A stretch of 64,000 bases of DNA from positions 310,001 to 374,000 of the forward strand of contig NZ_AP027365.1 in NCBI RefSeq assembly GCF_030295995.1. The letters run 5' to 3'. Positions 56,356 to 64,000 of the stretch are shown piece by piece (position 1 is the first letter of the stretch; each line of letters starts with the position of its first letter). The DNA is from Thalassotalea hakodatensis. Its GTDB lineage: Bacteria > Pseudomonadota > Gammaproteobacteria > Enterobacterales > Alteromonadaceae. The notes beneath the pieces are model-generated. The model had not been told where the DNA came from. It did no database searches and was given only the letters and a program-made list of their open reading frames with translations. The position numbers were made by a program, and so were the translations under genes.

Positions 56356-57060
56356 TTATTGCTCGCTTCCGGATAAGAAAATATAGCCAGCACCACGTAT
56401 AGTTTTAATTTTTTCATCTTGTGCGTAAGTTGAAAATTTTCTACGGATATTACTCACATGCATGTCAATACTACGATCGAATGGGCTCAGTTTACGCTGC
56501 ATCACCTGTTGTGATATGAGCTCTTTACTCACAATTGTTCCCGTGTTTTCCATTAATAACGTGAGTAATTGGTATTCTGTGCCAGTTAACTCAATGAGTT
56601 GATCATGACAATGTACTTCATGAGTCGCGGGGTTTAGCCGAACATGATTAATATGGTAACTTGAATTGTTGTTTTGCTGTTGTTGGACAATATCAATTCT
56701 GCGTAAAATGGCGTTGATACGGGCTAATAACTCACGGTGCTGAAAAGGCTTAGCAAGATAATCATCAGCGCCAAGCTCTAACCCTAATACTTTATCGGTT
56801 TCATCGCCTTTTGCGGTAAGCATTAAAATGGGCGTTGTATGCTTGCCGCCTAATGCTTTTAACAGTTCAAAGCCGTTAAGCCCAGGCATCATAACATCAA
56901 GTAATATTAAACAATATTTACTGTCTTGTGCTGCTGCTAAGCCTGAAATACCATCATGCCGCGCTTCAAGTTGATAACCTTCGTATGACAAATATTCACG
57001 TAACAGATCAGTTAACGTTTTATCGTCATCAATCATTAATATTGTACGTGTATCTGTCAT
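56356..57060 (-). CDS. cpxR: CpxR-like response regulator
   Basis: OmpR-class regulator. The receiver has MIDDDKT (9-15), phospho-acceptor Asp55 in LILLDVMMPG, and DYLAKPFQHRELLARI with the conserved Lys. The winged-helix DNA-binding domain ends in KTIRGAGYIF. At 234 residues it equals E. coli CpxR (232). It heads the cpxR-cpxA operon. The 148-bp divergent gap to the CpxP/Spy-like gene holds four TTTAC/TTTGC boxes, suggesting both units are controlled by it. Confidence 0.88.
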   Translation of the reverse strand: MTDTRTILMIDDDKTLTDLLREYLSYEGYQLEARHDGISGLAAAQDSKYCLILLDVMMPGLNGFELLKALGGKHTTPILMLTAKGDETDKVLGLELGADDYLAKPFQHRELLARINAILRRIDIVQQQQNNNSSYHINHVRLNPATHEVHCHDQLIELTGTEYQLLTLLMENTGTIVSKELISQQVMQRKLSPFDRSIDMHVSNIRRKFSTYAQDEKIKTIRGAGYIFLSGSEQ

Positions 57061-57127
57061 CGTTTATATCCCTGTTGTTGGTACTTGCATTGTTATATTA
57101 ACTGAGCGAAGGGGGTGACATGAAGTC

Positions 57128-57163
57128 TTTACACAACTTTTACATTCCTTTGCGTTTCTTTGC
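57128..57163. promoter_or_regulatory. four phased CpxR-like half-sites
   Basis: TTTAC at 57128 and 57139 (GTAAA on the minus strand, N6 spacing) is followed by TTTGC at 57149 and 57159. Starts are 11, 10 and 10 bp apart, one helical turn each. CpxR sites in E. coli are GTAAA-N5-GTAAA. The array lies between cpxR and the CpxP/Spy-like gene. Confidence 0.6.
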
Positions 57164-57208
57164 ATTGAGTTCGTTATGATAATGGTGAATCTTTTAGAGG
57201 AGAGTACT

Positions 57209-57718
57209 ATGAACAAATTATCATTGAAGTCTTGTATTGTTGCAATCAGTTTAGCTTTACCATTAGCGCTACCTGCTCAAGCAATGATGTTAGATCAATC
57301 AACAGATACAGCCCAAAAAGAAATGCGTCACCATAAAGGTAAATCAATGGCGAAGCATCAGTTAAAAAGAATGGCGCGATTTTTACAACTAGATGATGCT
57401 CAGATAGCACAGATTAAAACGATTTATCAAGATGCAAAAATTGTAAAAGAGCAAAATAAAGCAAGCAGAAAAGCATTTCGTGACGAAATGAAAGCGTTAG
57501 TGCAAAGTGAAAACTTTACTGAGCAAGCTTTCTTAACGCTACACCAGCAAAACCAAGATCAATTAACAGAATCAGCGTTGCAACGCGCAAAAACTAAAAA
57601 TGCTATCTATTTGGTCTTGAACGATGAACAGCGTGAAAAATTTGCCAAATTTCAAGAAAAAAGAAAAAATAAACAAAAAGGTAAACGTAAAGGTAAGCGT
57701 AAGCATCACGATTCATAA
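57209..57718 (+). CDS. CpxP/Spy-family periplasmic chaperone-like protein
   Basis: A signal peptide of about 25 residues (ending AQA-MM) is followed by an all-helical basic protein with LTxxQ-like motifs at LDDAQIAQIKTIY and LNDEQREKFAKF, the hallmark of the CpxP/Spy family, which inhibits CpxA or protects periplasmic proteins. I chose ATG 57209 because AGAGGAGA sits 5 bp upstream; the earlier ATG at 57176 would spoil the signal peptide. The C-terminus is very Lys/Arg/His-rich (KQKGKRKGKRKHHDS). It is divergent from cpxR and followed by a terminator. Confidence 0.86.
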   Translation: MNKLSLKSCIVAISLALPLALPAQAMMLDQSTDTAQKEMRHHKGKSMAKHQLKRMARFLQLDDAQIAQIKTIYQDAKIVKEQNKASRKAFRDEMKALVQSENFTEQAFLTLHQQNQDQLTESALQRAKTKNAIYLVLNDEQREKFAKFQEKRKNKQKGKRKGKRKHHDS

Positions 57719-57808
57719 CGTGGTATAGGCACGACAGACATTATTTTTTACTGAAGGTAAATACGATAATCGCTGCAATTTAACATTAAGATGATCGTAA
57801 GTAGAATC

Positions 57809-57849
57809 AAAGTAGTATGTTTGAATAATACTACTTTGGTTTTTTGTTT
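57809..57849 (+). terminator. rho-independent terminator of the CpxP/Spy-like gene
   Basis: AAAGTAGTAT / ATACTACTTT, a 10-bp stem with a 9-nt loop, is followed by GG and a T-rich stretch. It lies about 90 bp after the stop codon, before the convergent BlaR-like gene. Confidence 0.8.
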
Positions 57850-57882
57850 GATACCGACCGATAATTATTTATTGGATACCGC

Positions 57883-59787
57883 TTATTTCATCAAGCTAAA
57901 CGAAAATATTTTTGTCATTTTACTTTCGATAGGTTTGTTATTTATTTTTGCAGGTTGAAAGCGCCATTTGGCCATTGCGTTTTTGATCGCACTTTTAAAA
58001 TAACTCACTCTACTTTTCTTTTCGAACTCAATGTTTTTCACTCGGCCTAAGGTATCGATGGTAAAGTTTACAGCTACGTCGATTTCTAAGCCTTTACGCT
58101 TTGCTGATGAGGGGTATCTCGGATCAGGAGAGGTTAGCAATAACGCTTTAGAGCGAACTGGCGGAGGTGCTATCTTAACAGGTGTTGTTTCTTTTGGCTG
58201 AGTAAACCTTGCTAATCGCGAATGTGGGATTGGGAGCGGAGCTGTTCGTTTTATTGGGGGCTGACTTTTATCAACTTCTGGCTCATGATTTAAAGCCGCA
58301 ATTTGTTGCGAATAGGGGTTATCAAGACGTGACGTTTTATTTGATGAACTCGTTCGTTCAAAAGCTATATCTGATGCTGATTTTTTCGTCACAGGTAAAA
58401 TCGTTTCAATCGTATTTTTTGGTGGTTGGTCACTCGTTAATACGTTGTTCGAAACTGTCTCATTAGACAATGGTGTTTTGGTCGGCACTGGTGCACTAAT
58501 GTCTTTTTTAAGCTTTTGTTCTTGTTTTGCAATCGCTTGAGTGACTTCTTGATCAATAACCATATCGGAAGTGATGTGATCTGTAATAGGTGAGCTTACG
58601 ATATCTGGAGCAGCAGTTTGCTCAGGGCTCAACGGAGCTTTATCTTGGTTAATTAATAAATTCGCAATAGAAGCTTCTGATAACTCCACTTCATGTTCAG
58701 ACAGAGAACGGGGAATATCATTTGCTGAGCTAGCAAATGATATATAACCGGAAGATAAATCGACTATTGGCATTTTTATATATGGTTTTAGTGCTACAGC
58801 AAGAATAGAAACGATAATCAACACTGAAGCTAAAAACTTTCCTGATTCATCTGTTTTAGCACAATGGTGCTGATCAACTAAACGAAGCACGCGCTTTTTT
58901 AAATCACCGCCTGATGCTGCCATTGCCATTGTTGGAATTGCGTGATGTCGATGGTGATGGCACAAGCTTGCTGTATCGGTAAGTGTGTGCGCATAAGCTA
59001 AGGCGTCGCCTGACAGTGCAACGGCGATATCATCACTACAGTATTCACGCTCGTTGCGCATTTGTTTAGAAATCCAACGTACAGCAGGATGGAAAAATAA
59101 CAGTGTTTCAATCAACGTTTGCAGTAAATTGACCAAATAATCATAACGCTTGATATGCGCTAATTCATGTAACATTAGCATTGATAGTTGGGCTGGTGTT
59201 AATCCAGTTATCATTGCTGCAGGTATTAGTACAACGGGTTTCAACCAGCCAATCGCCATAGGTACATCACAATGTAACGCAATGAGTAATTTAGGCTTTC
59301 GTGTTAATTTAATCTTTTTTACTAGGGCTTCAAATGTGTTATCTAACGATTTAGACGGCAACCTAACGCCATGTTTTGGTAATTGAACGACGTGGTAAAG
59401 TTCGATGAATAATTTTAATGCAAGCATGCAAACCGTTGCTAACCAAAGGATAGATAGAATAGGTAGTGAACCAAGCACATCTTGTTGCCAAGTTTGAGGG
59501 TCTGTGACCAAGAATAATTCGTCAGCATTAGAGGTAGGTAAAGCATGTTGTAAAATTAAAGAAGGGCTAATATCCGGCTGATAGATGAGGGAGAAGGTTA
59601 TCATTGGCACAATCAAGCACAACGCCATTGCTGTGGTTGATAATAGGTATCGAATATTTGTGTGTTTAAAAGAAGTTAATACCAAAGAAAATTTTAACGT
59701 AAGCGCGATTAAACCACCCTGCCACAAAAAGTGAATCAAGGTAAGTGCGAGATAATATAATATTGCGCTATTTTCTATGCTATCCAT
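57883..59787 (-). CDS. BlaR1-like M56 metallopeptidase fused to TonB C-terminus
   Basis: Membrane metallopeptidase of the BlaR1/MecR1 (M56) family. About four TM segments surround the cytosolic protease domain with zinc-binding HELAH at 207-211 (MLHELAHIKRYD) and the downstream NEREYCSDDIA. A Ser/Pro/Lys-rich linker (about residues 350-540) leads to a TonB-type C-terminal domain starting near LLLTSPDPRYP with KWRFQPAKINNKPIE. The usual penicillin-binding sensor is thus replaced. It is the second gene of a blaI-blaR unit (24-bp gap) and probably inactivates that repressor on an envelope signal. Confidence 0.88.
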   Translation of the reverse strand: MDSIENSAILYYLALTLIHFLWQGGLIALTLKFSLVLTSFKHTNIRYLLSTTAMALCLIVPMITFSLIYQPDISPSLILQHALPTSNADELFLVTDPQTWQQDVLGSLPILSILWLATVCMLALKLFIELYHVVQLPKHGVRLPSKSLDNTFEALVKKIKLTRKPKLLIALHCDVPMAIGWLKPVVLIPAAMITGLTPAQLSMLMLHELAHIKRYDYLVNLLQTLIETLLFFHPAVRWISKQMRNEREYCSDDIAVALSGDALAYAHTLTDTASLCHHHRHHAIPTMAMAASGGDLKKRVLRLVDQHHCAKTDESGKFLASVLIIVSILAVALKPYIKMPIVDLSSGYISFASSANDIPRSLSEHEVELSEASIANLLINQDKAPLSPEQTAAPDIVSSPITDHITSDMVIDQEVTQAIAKQEQKLKKDISAPVPTKTPLSNETVSNNVLTSDQPPKNTIETILPVTKKSASDIAFERTSSSNKTSRLDNPYSQQIAALNHEPEVDKSQPPIKRTAPLPIPHSRLARFTQPKETTPVKIAPPPVRSKALLLTSPDPRYPSSAKRKGLEIDVAVNFTIDTLGRVKNIEFEKKSRVSYFKSAIKNAMAKWRFQPAKINNKPIESKMTKIFSFSLMK

Positions 59788-59811
59788 TCTGTTTTTTCAC
59801 AAATGTGTGCG

Positions 59812-60198
59812 TTATTCCTGCTTTTCTAAATCATTTAATAACTTACGAATATCTGCTATGTCTTCTTTACTTGTGCTTTCATTGAGTGCTCGCATCACTA
59901 ACTTTGACGTTGAGCCGCCGAATGCTCGAGTGATCAGATCACGAATTAACGATGATTGTGTTTGCATTTCGCTATTAGCCGCGGCATAAACATGTGCGCG
60001 ATTACTTTCATCGCGAATCACCAATGACTTTTCATGCATTATTTGTAATATTTTAAGTACGGTTGTATAACCTGTTCTTTGTGTTTGGCTTACCGTTTCA
60101 TGCACCTGACGTACTGTTGCAGGACCAATTTGCCATAAAATATTTAATAAAGTCAGCTCGGCTTCTGTAGGCTTAACACCATTATTATCATGAGCCAT
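59812..60198 (-). CDS. BlaI/MecI/CopY-family repressor
   Basis: Winged-helix dimeric repressor of 128 residues. The N-terminal DNA-binding domain (about 8-80) has EAELTLLNILWQIGPATVRQV and GYTTVLKILQIMHEKSLV, both typical of BlaI/MecI. The C-terminal dimerisation helices include DLITRAFGGSTSKLVM. It is released in known systems by cleavage triggered by the co-encoded M56 peptidase, which follows here. A perfect inverted repeat 47 bp upstream is its likely operator. There is no beta-lactamase gene nearby, so its regulon is unknown. Confidence 0.93.
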   Translation of the reverse strand: MAHDNNGVKPTEAELTLLNILWQIGPATVRQVHETVSQTQRTGYTTVLKILQIMHEKSLVIRDESNRAHVYAAANSEMQTQSSLIRDLITRAFGGSTSKLVMRALNESTSKEDIADIRKLLNDLEKQE

Positions 60199-60244
60199 TG
60201 AAGTTCCTTAATGCTTTGTGTGGTTAACACTGTTTCCACGTTGT

Positions 60245-60271
60245 TACGATTATATTACGAACATAATCGTA
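60245..60271. promoter_or_regulatory. operator of the BlaI-like repressor
   Basis: TACGATTAT-N9-ATAATCGTA is a perfect 9-bp inverted repeat, 47-73 bp upstream of the blaI-like start. A TATAAT (minus strand, 60254-60249) lies within it, so bound repressor would cover the -10 box. Autoregulation is standard for the family. Confidence 0.65.
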
Positions 60272-60355
60272 TCTCGTGTTGAATAAATGAGCAACTAAAA
60301 TTTACATTAAATTAATATTGAATTAACCTGTTGTTATTTATGTTAAATTTTTACT

Positions 60356-61096
60356 TTATAATTGTCTCGCATGAAAATCTGAAACAATTTTTTGAGATTG
60401 CTTAGGAAAATTAGTAAAAATACCCTCAACGTTTAATGCTAAACAACGTAAAATATCTTCTTCACGATCAACAGTATACACCCATATCTTTATATCTGCT
60501 TCAGTTAAATGATGGACTAAATCAGCGGATAAGCAGTCAATTGCAGGGTTAACAGCGTCTACATTTAGTGAAATCAAAGATGCACCTAGATCGTGAGGGT
60601 TATGTGCAATCAATGCAGCAACGGCGTATTGAGGCATAAACTGCTGGCAAGCGCTGATTAGCTGGTGGTCAAAACTAGACAATAATATTTGTGTCGACGA
60701 AAAATTACATTGTGTTACAGCTTCCGTTAAATGAACTTGTAATGAGTTTAACAGAGCGCTAAGTTCTGTTTTGTCTTGAGGCACTGTTTTGATTTCAATA
60801 TTGACCATTACACGACCATCAATGTGGCGAAGTGTCTGCGTAAGTGTTGGGATATGTTGTGCGTAGCCAAGAGCTAAAGCTGTTAATTCGGGTAAACTAT
60901 AGCGGTTAATATGCCCGTAGTTTTGGGTAGTTTTATCCACAAAATAATCATGAATAACAACAAAACAGTTGCTGGGAGCGTGGTAATGAACATCAAGTTC
61001 TATTCCATCAGCCCCCTGTATAATTGCTTGTTCAAAGGCAAGAAGTGAATTTTCGGGATATTCGCCGCTTGCACCTCGATGAGCAATAATTTTCAT
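60356..61096 (-). CDS. ugpQ: glycerophosphodiester phosphodiesterase
   Basis: TIM-barrel GDPD that splits glycerophosphodiesters to glycerol-3-phosphate and an alcohol. It begins IIAHRGASGEYPENSLLAF (3-21) with the HRG...PEN catalytic/metal motif, then GIELDVHYH near 35-43 and HDYFVDKTT. The C-terminal KIWVYTVDREEDI is the usual W.VN region. At 246 residues it is full length and lacks a signal peptide, so cytosolic (UgpQ type). It starts on the last base of psd, so they are coupled and share a phospholipid theme. Confidence 0.92.
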   Translation of the reverse strand: MKIIAHRGASGEYPENSLLAFEQAIIQGADGIELDVHYHAPSNCFVVIHDYFVDKTTQNYGHINRYSLPELTALALGYAQHIPTLTQTLRHIDGRVMVNIEIKTVPQDKTELSALLNSLQVHLTEAVTQCNFSSTQILLSSFDHQLISACQQFMPQYAVAALIAHNPHDLGASLISLNVDAVNPAIDCLSADLVHHLTEADIKIWVYTVDREEDILRCLALNVEGIFTNFPKQSQKIVSDFHARQL

Positions 61097-61980
61097 TACT
61101 CTGACGGCGATTCTTTGGATAAAATTGTCGCGAAAGGCTCTCCTAAACGGGTGATAGTTTCAGGACCTGCTTCAGGTACAAAATCAACCATATTTGGTGA
61201 AAATGTAGCGACCACTGTTGAGCCTAATTTAAAGCGGCCCATTTCTTCACCTTTTTGCAAGTGAATCGCGCCTGTGCCAGATTTTGGATATTGCCAACGA
61301 AACACATCTTTTCCTGCTGGTGGTGTAATGGTACCAGCCCACGTAGTTTCTATGCTGGCAACGATGGTAGCGCCCACTAACACCATTGCTAAACTACCAT
61401 GCTCTGTATCAAAAATAGTGACAACACGTTCATTTCGAGCAAATAAATCTGGAACATTTTGCGCAGTGAGCGGATTTACTGAAAACAGGTCACCAGGCAC
61501 ATAGATCATCTCTCTAAGTGTGCCGCTCATTGGCATATGTATGCGGTGGTAATCTTTCGGTGCTAGATAAATACAGGAAAACTTGCCATTTTCAAAGGGT
61601 TCTGCGGTTTTGTTATCGCCACCGAGTAGACTTTGTAGACTATAATTAAACCCTTTTGCTTGAATGAGTTGTCCATCTACTATGTCTCCTTGCTGGCTTA
61701 TAGCGCCGTCTACAGGGTAGCAAACTTCGTTTTTATCTGGATTTATTGGTCGAACGCCCTCTGCCAACTCACGGGTAAAAAACTCGTTAAAGGTAGAAAA
61801 ATCTTCGGCATTTTTAAATTTCGCTTCATTCATATTGATATTGTAAGCTTTAATAAACCATCGAATAGCTTTGGTTGTTAACCAGCCAGCTTCTGCTGCG
61901 GCAAATTTACCTACAAGTCGTGAAATACCGTGTTTTGGCATTAAGTATTGTAAAGCGATTTTTATGTTATCTACGGACAC
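61096..61980 (-). CDS. psd: phosphatidylserine decarboxylase proenzyme
   Basis: Inner-membrane enzyme forming phosphatidylethanolamine. It self-cleaves to alpha and beta chains; the pyruvoyl group forms at Ser254 in KLGSTVV. The catalytic-triad segments are [10 protein letters not shown] (Asp91) and [10 protein letters not shown] (His at about 145-148). At 294 residues it is close to E. coli Psd (322). It lies between ugpQ and rsgA, and the rsgA-psd neighbourhood is conserved. The gap to rsgA is 25 bp. Confidence 0.95.
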   Translation of the reverse strand: MSVDNIKIALQYLMPKHGISRLVGKFAAAEAGWLTTKAIRWFIKAYNINMNEAKFKNAEDFSTFNEFFTRELAEGVRPINPDKNEVCYPVDGAISQQGDIVDGQLIQAKGFNYSLQSLLGGDNKTAEPFENGKFSCIYLAPKDYHRIHMPMSGTLREMIYVPGDLFSVNPLTAQNVPDLFARNERVVTIFDTEHGSLAMVLVGATIVASIETTWAGTITPPAGKDVFRWQYPKSGTGAIHLQKGEEMGRFKLGSTVVATFSPNMVDFVPEAGPETITRLGEPFATILSKESPSE

Positions 61981-62005
61981 GTATGGTTCCTTTAATTATC
62001 TTATG

Positions 62006-63043
62006 TTAATCATTAAATCTGGAGGTTAGCGTATTTGTACCTAAACTTGATAAAATACGCTGAAAACTTGCTAATCGTTCGGGATGAATCGCACCAGCTT
62101 CGCAAGCGGCTACCAGTGCACACCCCGGATCAGTTTGGTGTTTACAGTCTCTAAATTTACAGGTGCCAAGGTAGTCTGCAAATTCAATAAAGCCTTGGTA
62201 AACTTGCTCAGGCGTTAAATGCCATAAGCCAAATTCACGAATGCCTGGAGAATCAATTAAATCACCACCATCAAGAAAATGGTAAAGCCTCGCCACTGTT
62301 GTTGTATGTTGTCCTAATCCTGAGTTTCCAGAAACTTCTTTGGTTAATAAGCCAAGTTCAGGCATCAACGAGTTTGTTAGTGTGGACTTGCCAACACCTG
62401 ATTGCCCGACAAATATACTGGTGTTATCTGCTAATTGTGCTTTAAGCGTAGCGATACCTTCTTGAGTTGTATTGGAAACTGCCAATATTTTATAACCAAT
62501 ATCTTGGTATATTTGTAATTGCTCATCGATAATTTCAGCGAGGTCATCATCAAGTAAATCTATTTTATTGAGCAGAATAATTGGTGGTATATCGGTTTGC
62601 TCTGCAGCAACAAGATAACGATCAATAATATCAGCATTAAAAGCAGGTAATACCGAAGTCACGATTATTATCTGACTAATATTGGCGGCAATGGGCTTAA
62701 CGCCATCATAAACGTCAGGACGAGATAATACAGAATCACGTTCATGAACCGCTTCTATAACACCAGAAATACTGTGCTGTGTTTCTTTTCCTTGTCGCCA
62801 AAGTACCTTATCACCACAAACTAAAGAGCCAACAGAACGACGCAAGTTACAGCGAACAATGTCACCTGATGTGCTTTCAACGTCAGCATGTTGTCCAAAT
62901 CGACTGATCACTACCCCTTGTTGTGATTCTCCTAATTCGTCATCTTGCCATTCGACAGCAGCAGATTTTCGCGCTAACTTTTTCGCTTGGTTGGCGTTAA
63001 TTCGTCTGAGTTGACCTTTGGTTAATTTTTTAGCTTTTGCCAC
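62006..63043 (-). CDS. rsgA: ribosome small-subunit GTPase RsgA
   Basis: Circularly permuted GTPase that checks late 30S subunit maturation. An N-terminal basic tail and OB domain (about 35-110) precede the permuted G domain: G4 NKIDL at 159-163, then P-loop VGQSGVGKS at 212-220 and the [13 protein letters not shown]3 region. The zinc-binding C-terminus has [14 protein letters not shown]. At 345 residues it fits E. coli RsgA (350). It is divergent from orn, the usual arrangement. Confidence 0.96.
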   Translation of the reverse strand: MAKAKKLTKGQLRRINANQAKKLARKSAAVEWQDDELGESQQGVVISRFGQHADVESTSGDIVRCNLRRSVGSLVCGDKVLWRQGKETQHSISGVIEAVHERDSVLSRPDVYDGVKPIAANISQIIIVTSVLPAFNADIIDRYLVAAEQTDIPPIILLNKIDLLDDDLAEIIDEQLQIYQDIGYKILAVSNTTQEGIATLKAQLADNTSIFVGQSGVGKSTLTNSLMPELGLLTKEVSGNSGLGQHTTTVARLYHFLDGGDLIDSPGIREFGLWHLTPEQVYQGFIEFADYLGTCKFRDCKHQTDPGCALVAACEAGAIHPERLASFQRILSSLGTNTLTSRFND

Positions 63044-63201
63044 AGAAATTTTTCATTTTAATCGTCGTTAATATATAGTTTGGTTAAAACAAAATGTTTT
63101 AATCAATATGTGTTGTCACGTATTATACGGATAAATTTATCTTACAGCTATTACTTGTCAACGTTTAGTAATGTTCAAGTGCAAGTCATCAAGGGAAACA
63201 T

Positions 63202-63747
63202 ATGTCTTTAAGCGAAACCAACTTAATTTGGTTAGATTTGGAAATGACAGGTCTTGAGCCTGAACATGATGTGATTTTAGAAATTGCTAGCATTGTAACC
63301 GATAGCCAGTTGAACCTGCTTGCTGAAGGGCCAGTCTTTGCTATCCATCAACCTGACGATGTGTTAGACAATATGAATCAGTGGTGCATCGATACGCATG
63401 GTGCATCTGGGTTAACGCAACGTTGTCGAGAAAGTAATGCTTCCTTGTTAGATGCAGAAGCAGCAACCATAGCTTTTTTAGAAAAGTATGTACCAGCGGG
63501 CGCGTCACCAATGTGTGGTAACAGTATTGGGCAAGATAGACGTTTTATTAATAAATATATGCCTCACTTTGAACAATATTTTCATTATCGAAATTTAGAT
63601 GTTAGTACGATTAAAGAGCTTGCTCGGCGCTGGAAACCAGAAGTTTTAGCTAAAGTAGAAAAAAAAGGCGTGCATTTAGCGTTGGATGATATTCGAGAGT
63701 CGATAGAAGAGCTTAAAGTGTATCGCGAACATTTATTTAATTGTTAA
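63202..63747 (+). CDS. orn: oligoribonuclease
   Basis: DEDDh 3'-5' exoribonuclease that degrades di- to pentanucleotides, including pGpG from cyclic-di-GMP turnover. The catalytic Asp12 and Glu14 are in [11 protein letters not shown], with [11 protein letters not shown] near 108 and a late [10 protein letters not shown] containing the His and Asp. At 181 residues it equals the E. coli enzyme. The ATG lies 8 bp after AAGGGAA. It is followed by an intrinsic terminator. Confidence 0.96.
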   Translation: MSLSETNLIWLDLEMTGLEPEHDVILEIASIVTDSQLNLLAEGPVFAIHQPDDVLDNMNQWCIDTHGASGLTQRCRESNASLLDAEAATIAFLEKYVPAGASPMCGNSIGQDRRFINKYMPHFEQYFHYRNLDVSTIKELARRWKPEVLAKVEKKGVHLALDDIRESIEELKVYREHLFNC

Positions 63748-63762
63748 TAGCAATACTGTTAG

Positions 63763-63786
63763 AAAAGCACGACAAGTGCTTTTTTC
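63763..63786 (+). terminator. rho-independent terminator of orn
   Basis: AAAAGCAC / GTGCTTTT with a 5-nt loop (GACAA) runs into a T tract, about 15 bp after the orn stop. Confidence 0.8.
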
Positions 63787-63828
63787 TTTGCTAAGGTTTT
63801 ATGGTCTGACCAGTTAAAGGGGTGAATG

Positions 63829-64000
63829 ATGCGTAATAAACTCGCGAAGACCATTAATAAATTAAATGTATTGCCTGCTGGCATAAAAGGTTTTTTAATA
63901 ACCAAGATTTTTTGCTCAAAAGTAAAGTATGCAGGCACCACCGGCATTCGTATTGAGCAATTAACCGAATCAAAAGCGGTTGTGAGATTAACCAATCGAA
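63829..64000 (+). CDS. DUF4442-like hotdog-fold protein (3' end missing)
   Basis: An open frame begins at ATG 63829, with AAAGGGG 6 bp upstream, and runs through the window's end. The 57 visible codons give an N-terminal basic helix followed by KVKYAGTTGIRIEQL and AVVRLTNR. This resembles the start of DUF4442 hotdog/thioesterase-like proteins, with their conserved Y-A-G-T-x-G-I pattern. Function is unknown. An alternative ATG lies immediately before (63826). The minus-strand frame on the same DNA has no such signs and is a shadow. Confidence 0.65.
   Translation, partial: MRNKLAKTINKLNVLPAGIKGFLITKIFCSKVKYAGTTGIRIEQLTESKAVVRLTNR

Noticed and set aside
57176-57208. Upstream ATG for the CpxP/Spy-like protein
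   Set aside because: It lacks a ribosome-binding site and would bury the signal peptide; AGAGGAGA precedes the ATG at 57209.
59812-60198. Beta-lactam resistance locus
   Set aside because: The BlaI-like repressor and M56 peptidase are present, but there is no beta-lactamase and no penicillin-binding sensor domain.
63759-63995. 78-codon minus-strand frame at the right edge
   Set aside because: It mirrors a plus-strand frame with a good ribosome-binding site and DUF4442-like sequence, so it is a shadow.
1-64000. Prophage, insertion sequence, integron or CRISPR array
   Set aside because: I saw no transposase, integrase, attachment-type direct repeats or regularly spaced repeats on either strand.

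Overview
The window is a stretch of chromosome from an AT-rich gammaproteobacterium. Gene order and protein features fit the order Alteromonadales, most likely a marine Colwellia/Thalassotalea-type organism (inference). Evidence is the block mrcA / pilMNOPQ-aroK-aroB-damX-dam / rpe-trpS, the gpmI-envC-yibQ operon divergent from yibN-grxC-secB-gpsA, and the pairs ompR-envZ beside pckA and psd beside rsgA/orn. I saw no rRNA, tRNA, insertion sequence, prophage or CRISPR array. Both ends cut through genes.

Layout. 1-4.2 kb: a partial KDG kinase, a secreted GH20 hexosaminidase and a kynurenine-formamidase-like hydrolase. 4.5-9 kb: a lipoprotein M1 aminopeptidase, a periplasmic solute-binding protein and a TlpA-like thioredoxin. 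9.1-14 kb: an isoquinoline-oxidoreductase-type molybdenum enzyme (iorAB), Dps and NhaA. 14-19.5 kb: an uncharacterised helical protein divergent from a sigma-54 activator, with a sigma-54-like promoter between them; then a phosphatase-like/lipid-kinase fusion, a BON protein, a secreted hypothetical and a small LETM1-like protein. 20-26.6 kb: OmpR-EnvZ, PckA and PBP1a. 26.7-38.7 kb: type IV pilus assembly, shikimate genes, DamX, Dam, Rpe and TrpS, with a small DUF2970 protein and a TorF-type porin inserted on the other strand.

38.7-45.4 kb is the most unusual region. It is a minus-strand block of an AMP-forming acyl-CoA ligase, a fold-III PLP decarboxylase, an autoinducer-synthase-like (FeeM-type) acyltransferase, a ThiF/E1-like adenylyltransferase and an Acg-type nitroreductase, preceded by a patatin. 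The first three resemble families normally catalogued with exosortase/PEP-CTERM systems, but no exosortase, PEP-CTERM protein or acyl carrier protein is present here. The set looks like an uncharacterised small-molecule pathway (probably an N-acylated amine or amino-acid product).

45.5-64 kb: a trypsin-like protease, the YibQ/EnvC/GpmI operon, YibN/GrxC/SecB/GpsA, TrmL, FieF, a lysophospholipase-like protein, a CpxAR-like system divergent from a CpxP/Spy-like chaperone with four helically phased CpxR-like half-sites between them, a BlaI/BlaR-like pair whose peptidase is fused to a TonB C-terminal domain and which is preceded by a clear inverted-repeat operator, GDPD, Psd, RsgA, Orn and a partial DUF4442 gene. 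Envelope homeostasis is the recurring theme: Cpx, EnvZ/OmpR, EnvC, PBP1a, SecB, Psd and DamX all lie here.
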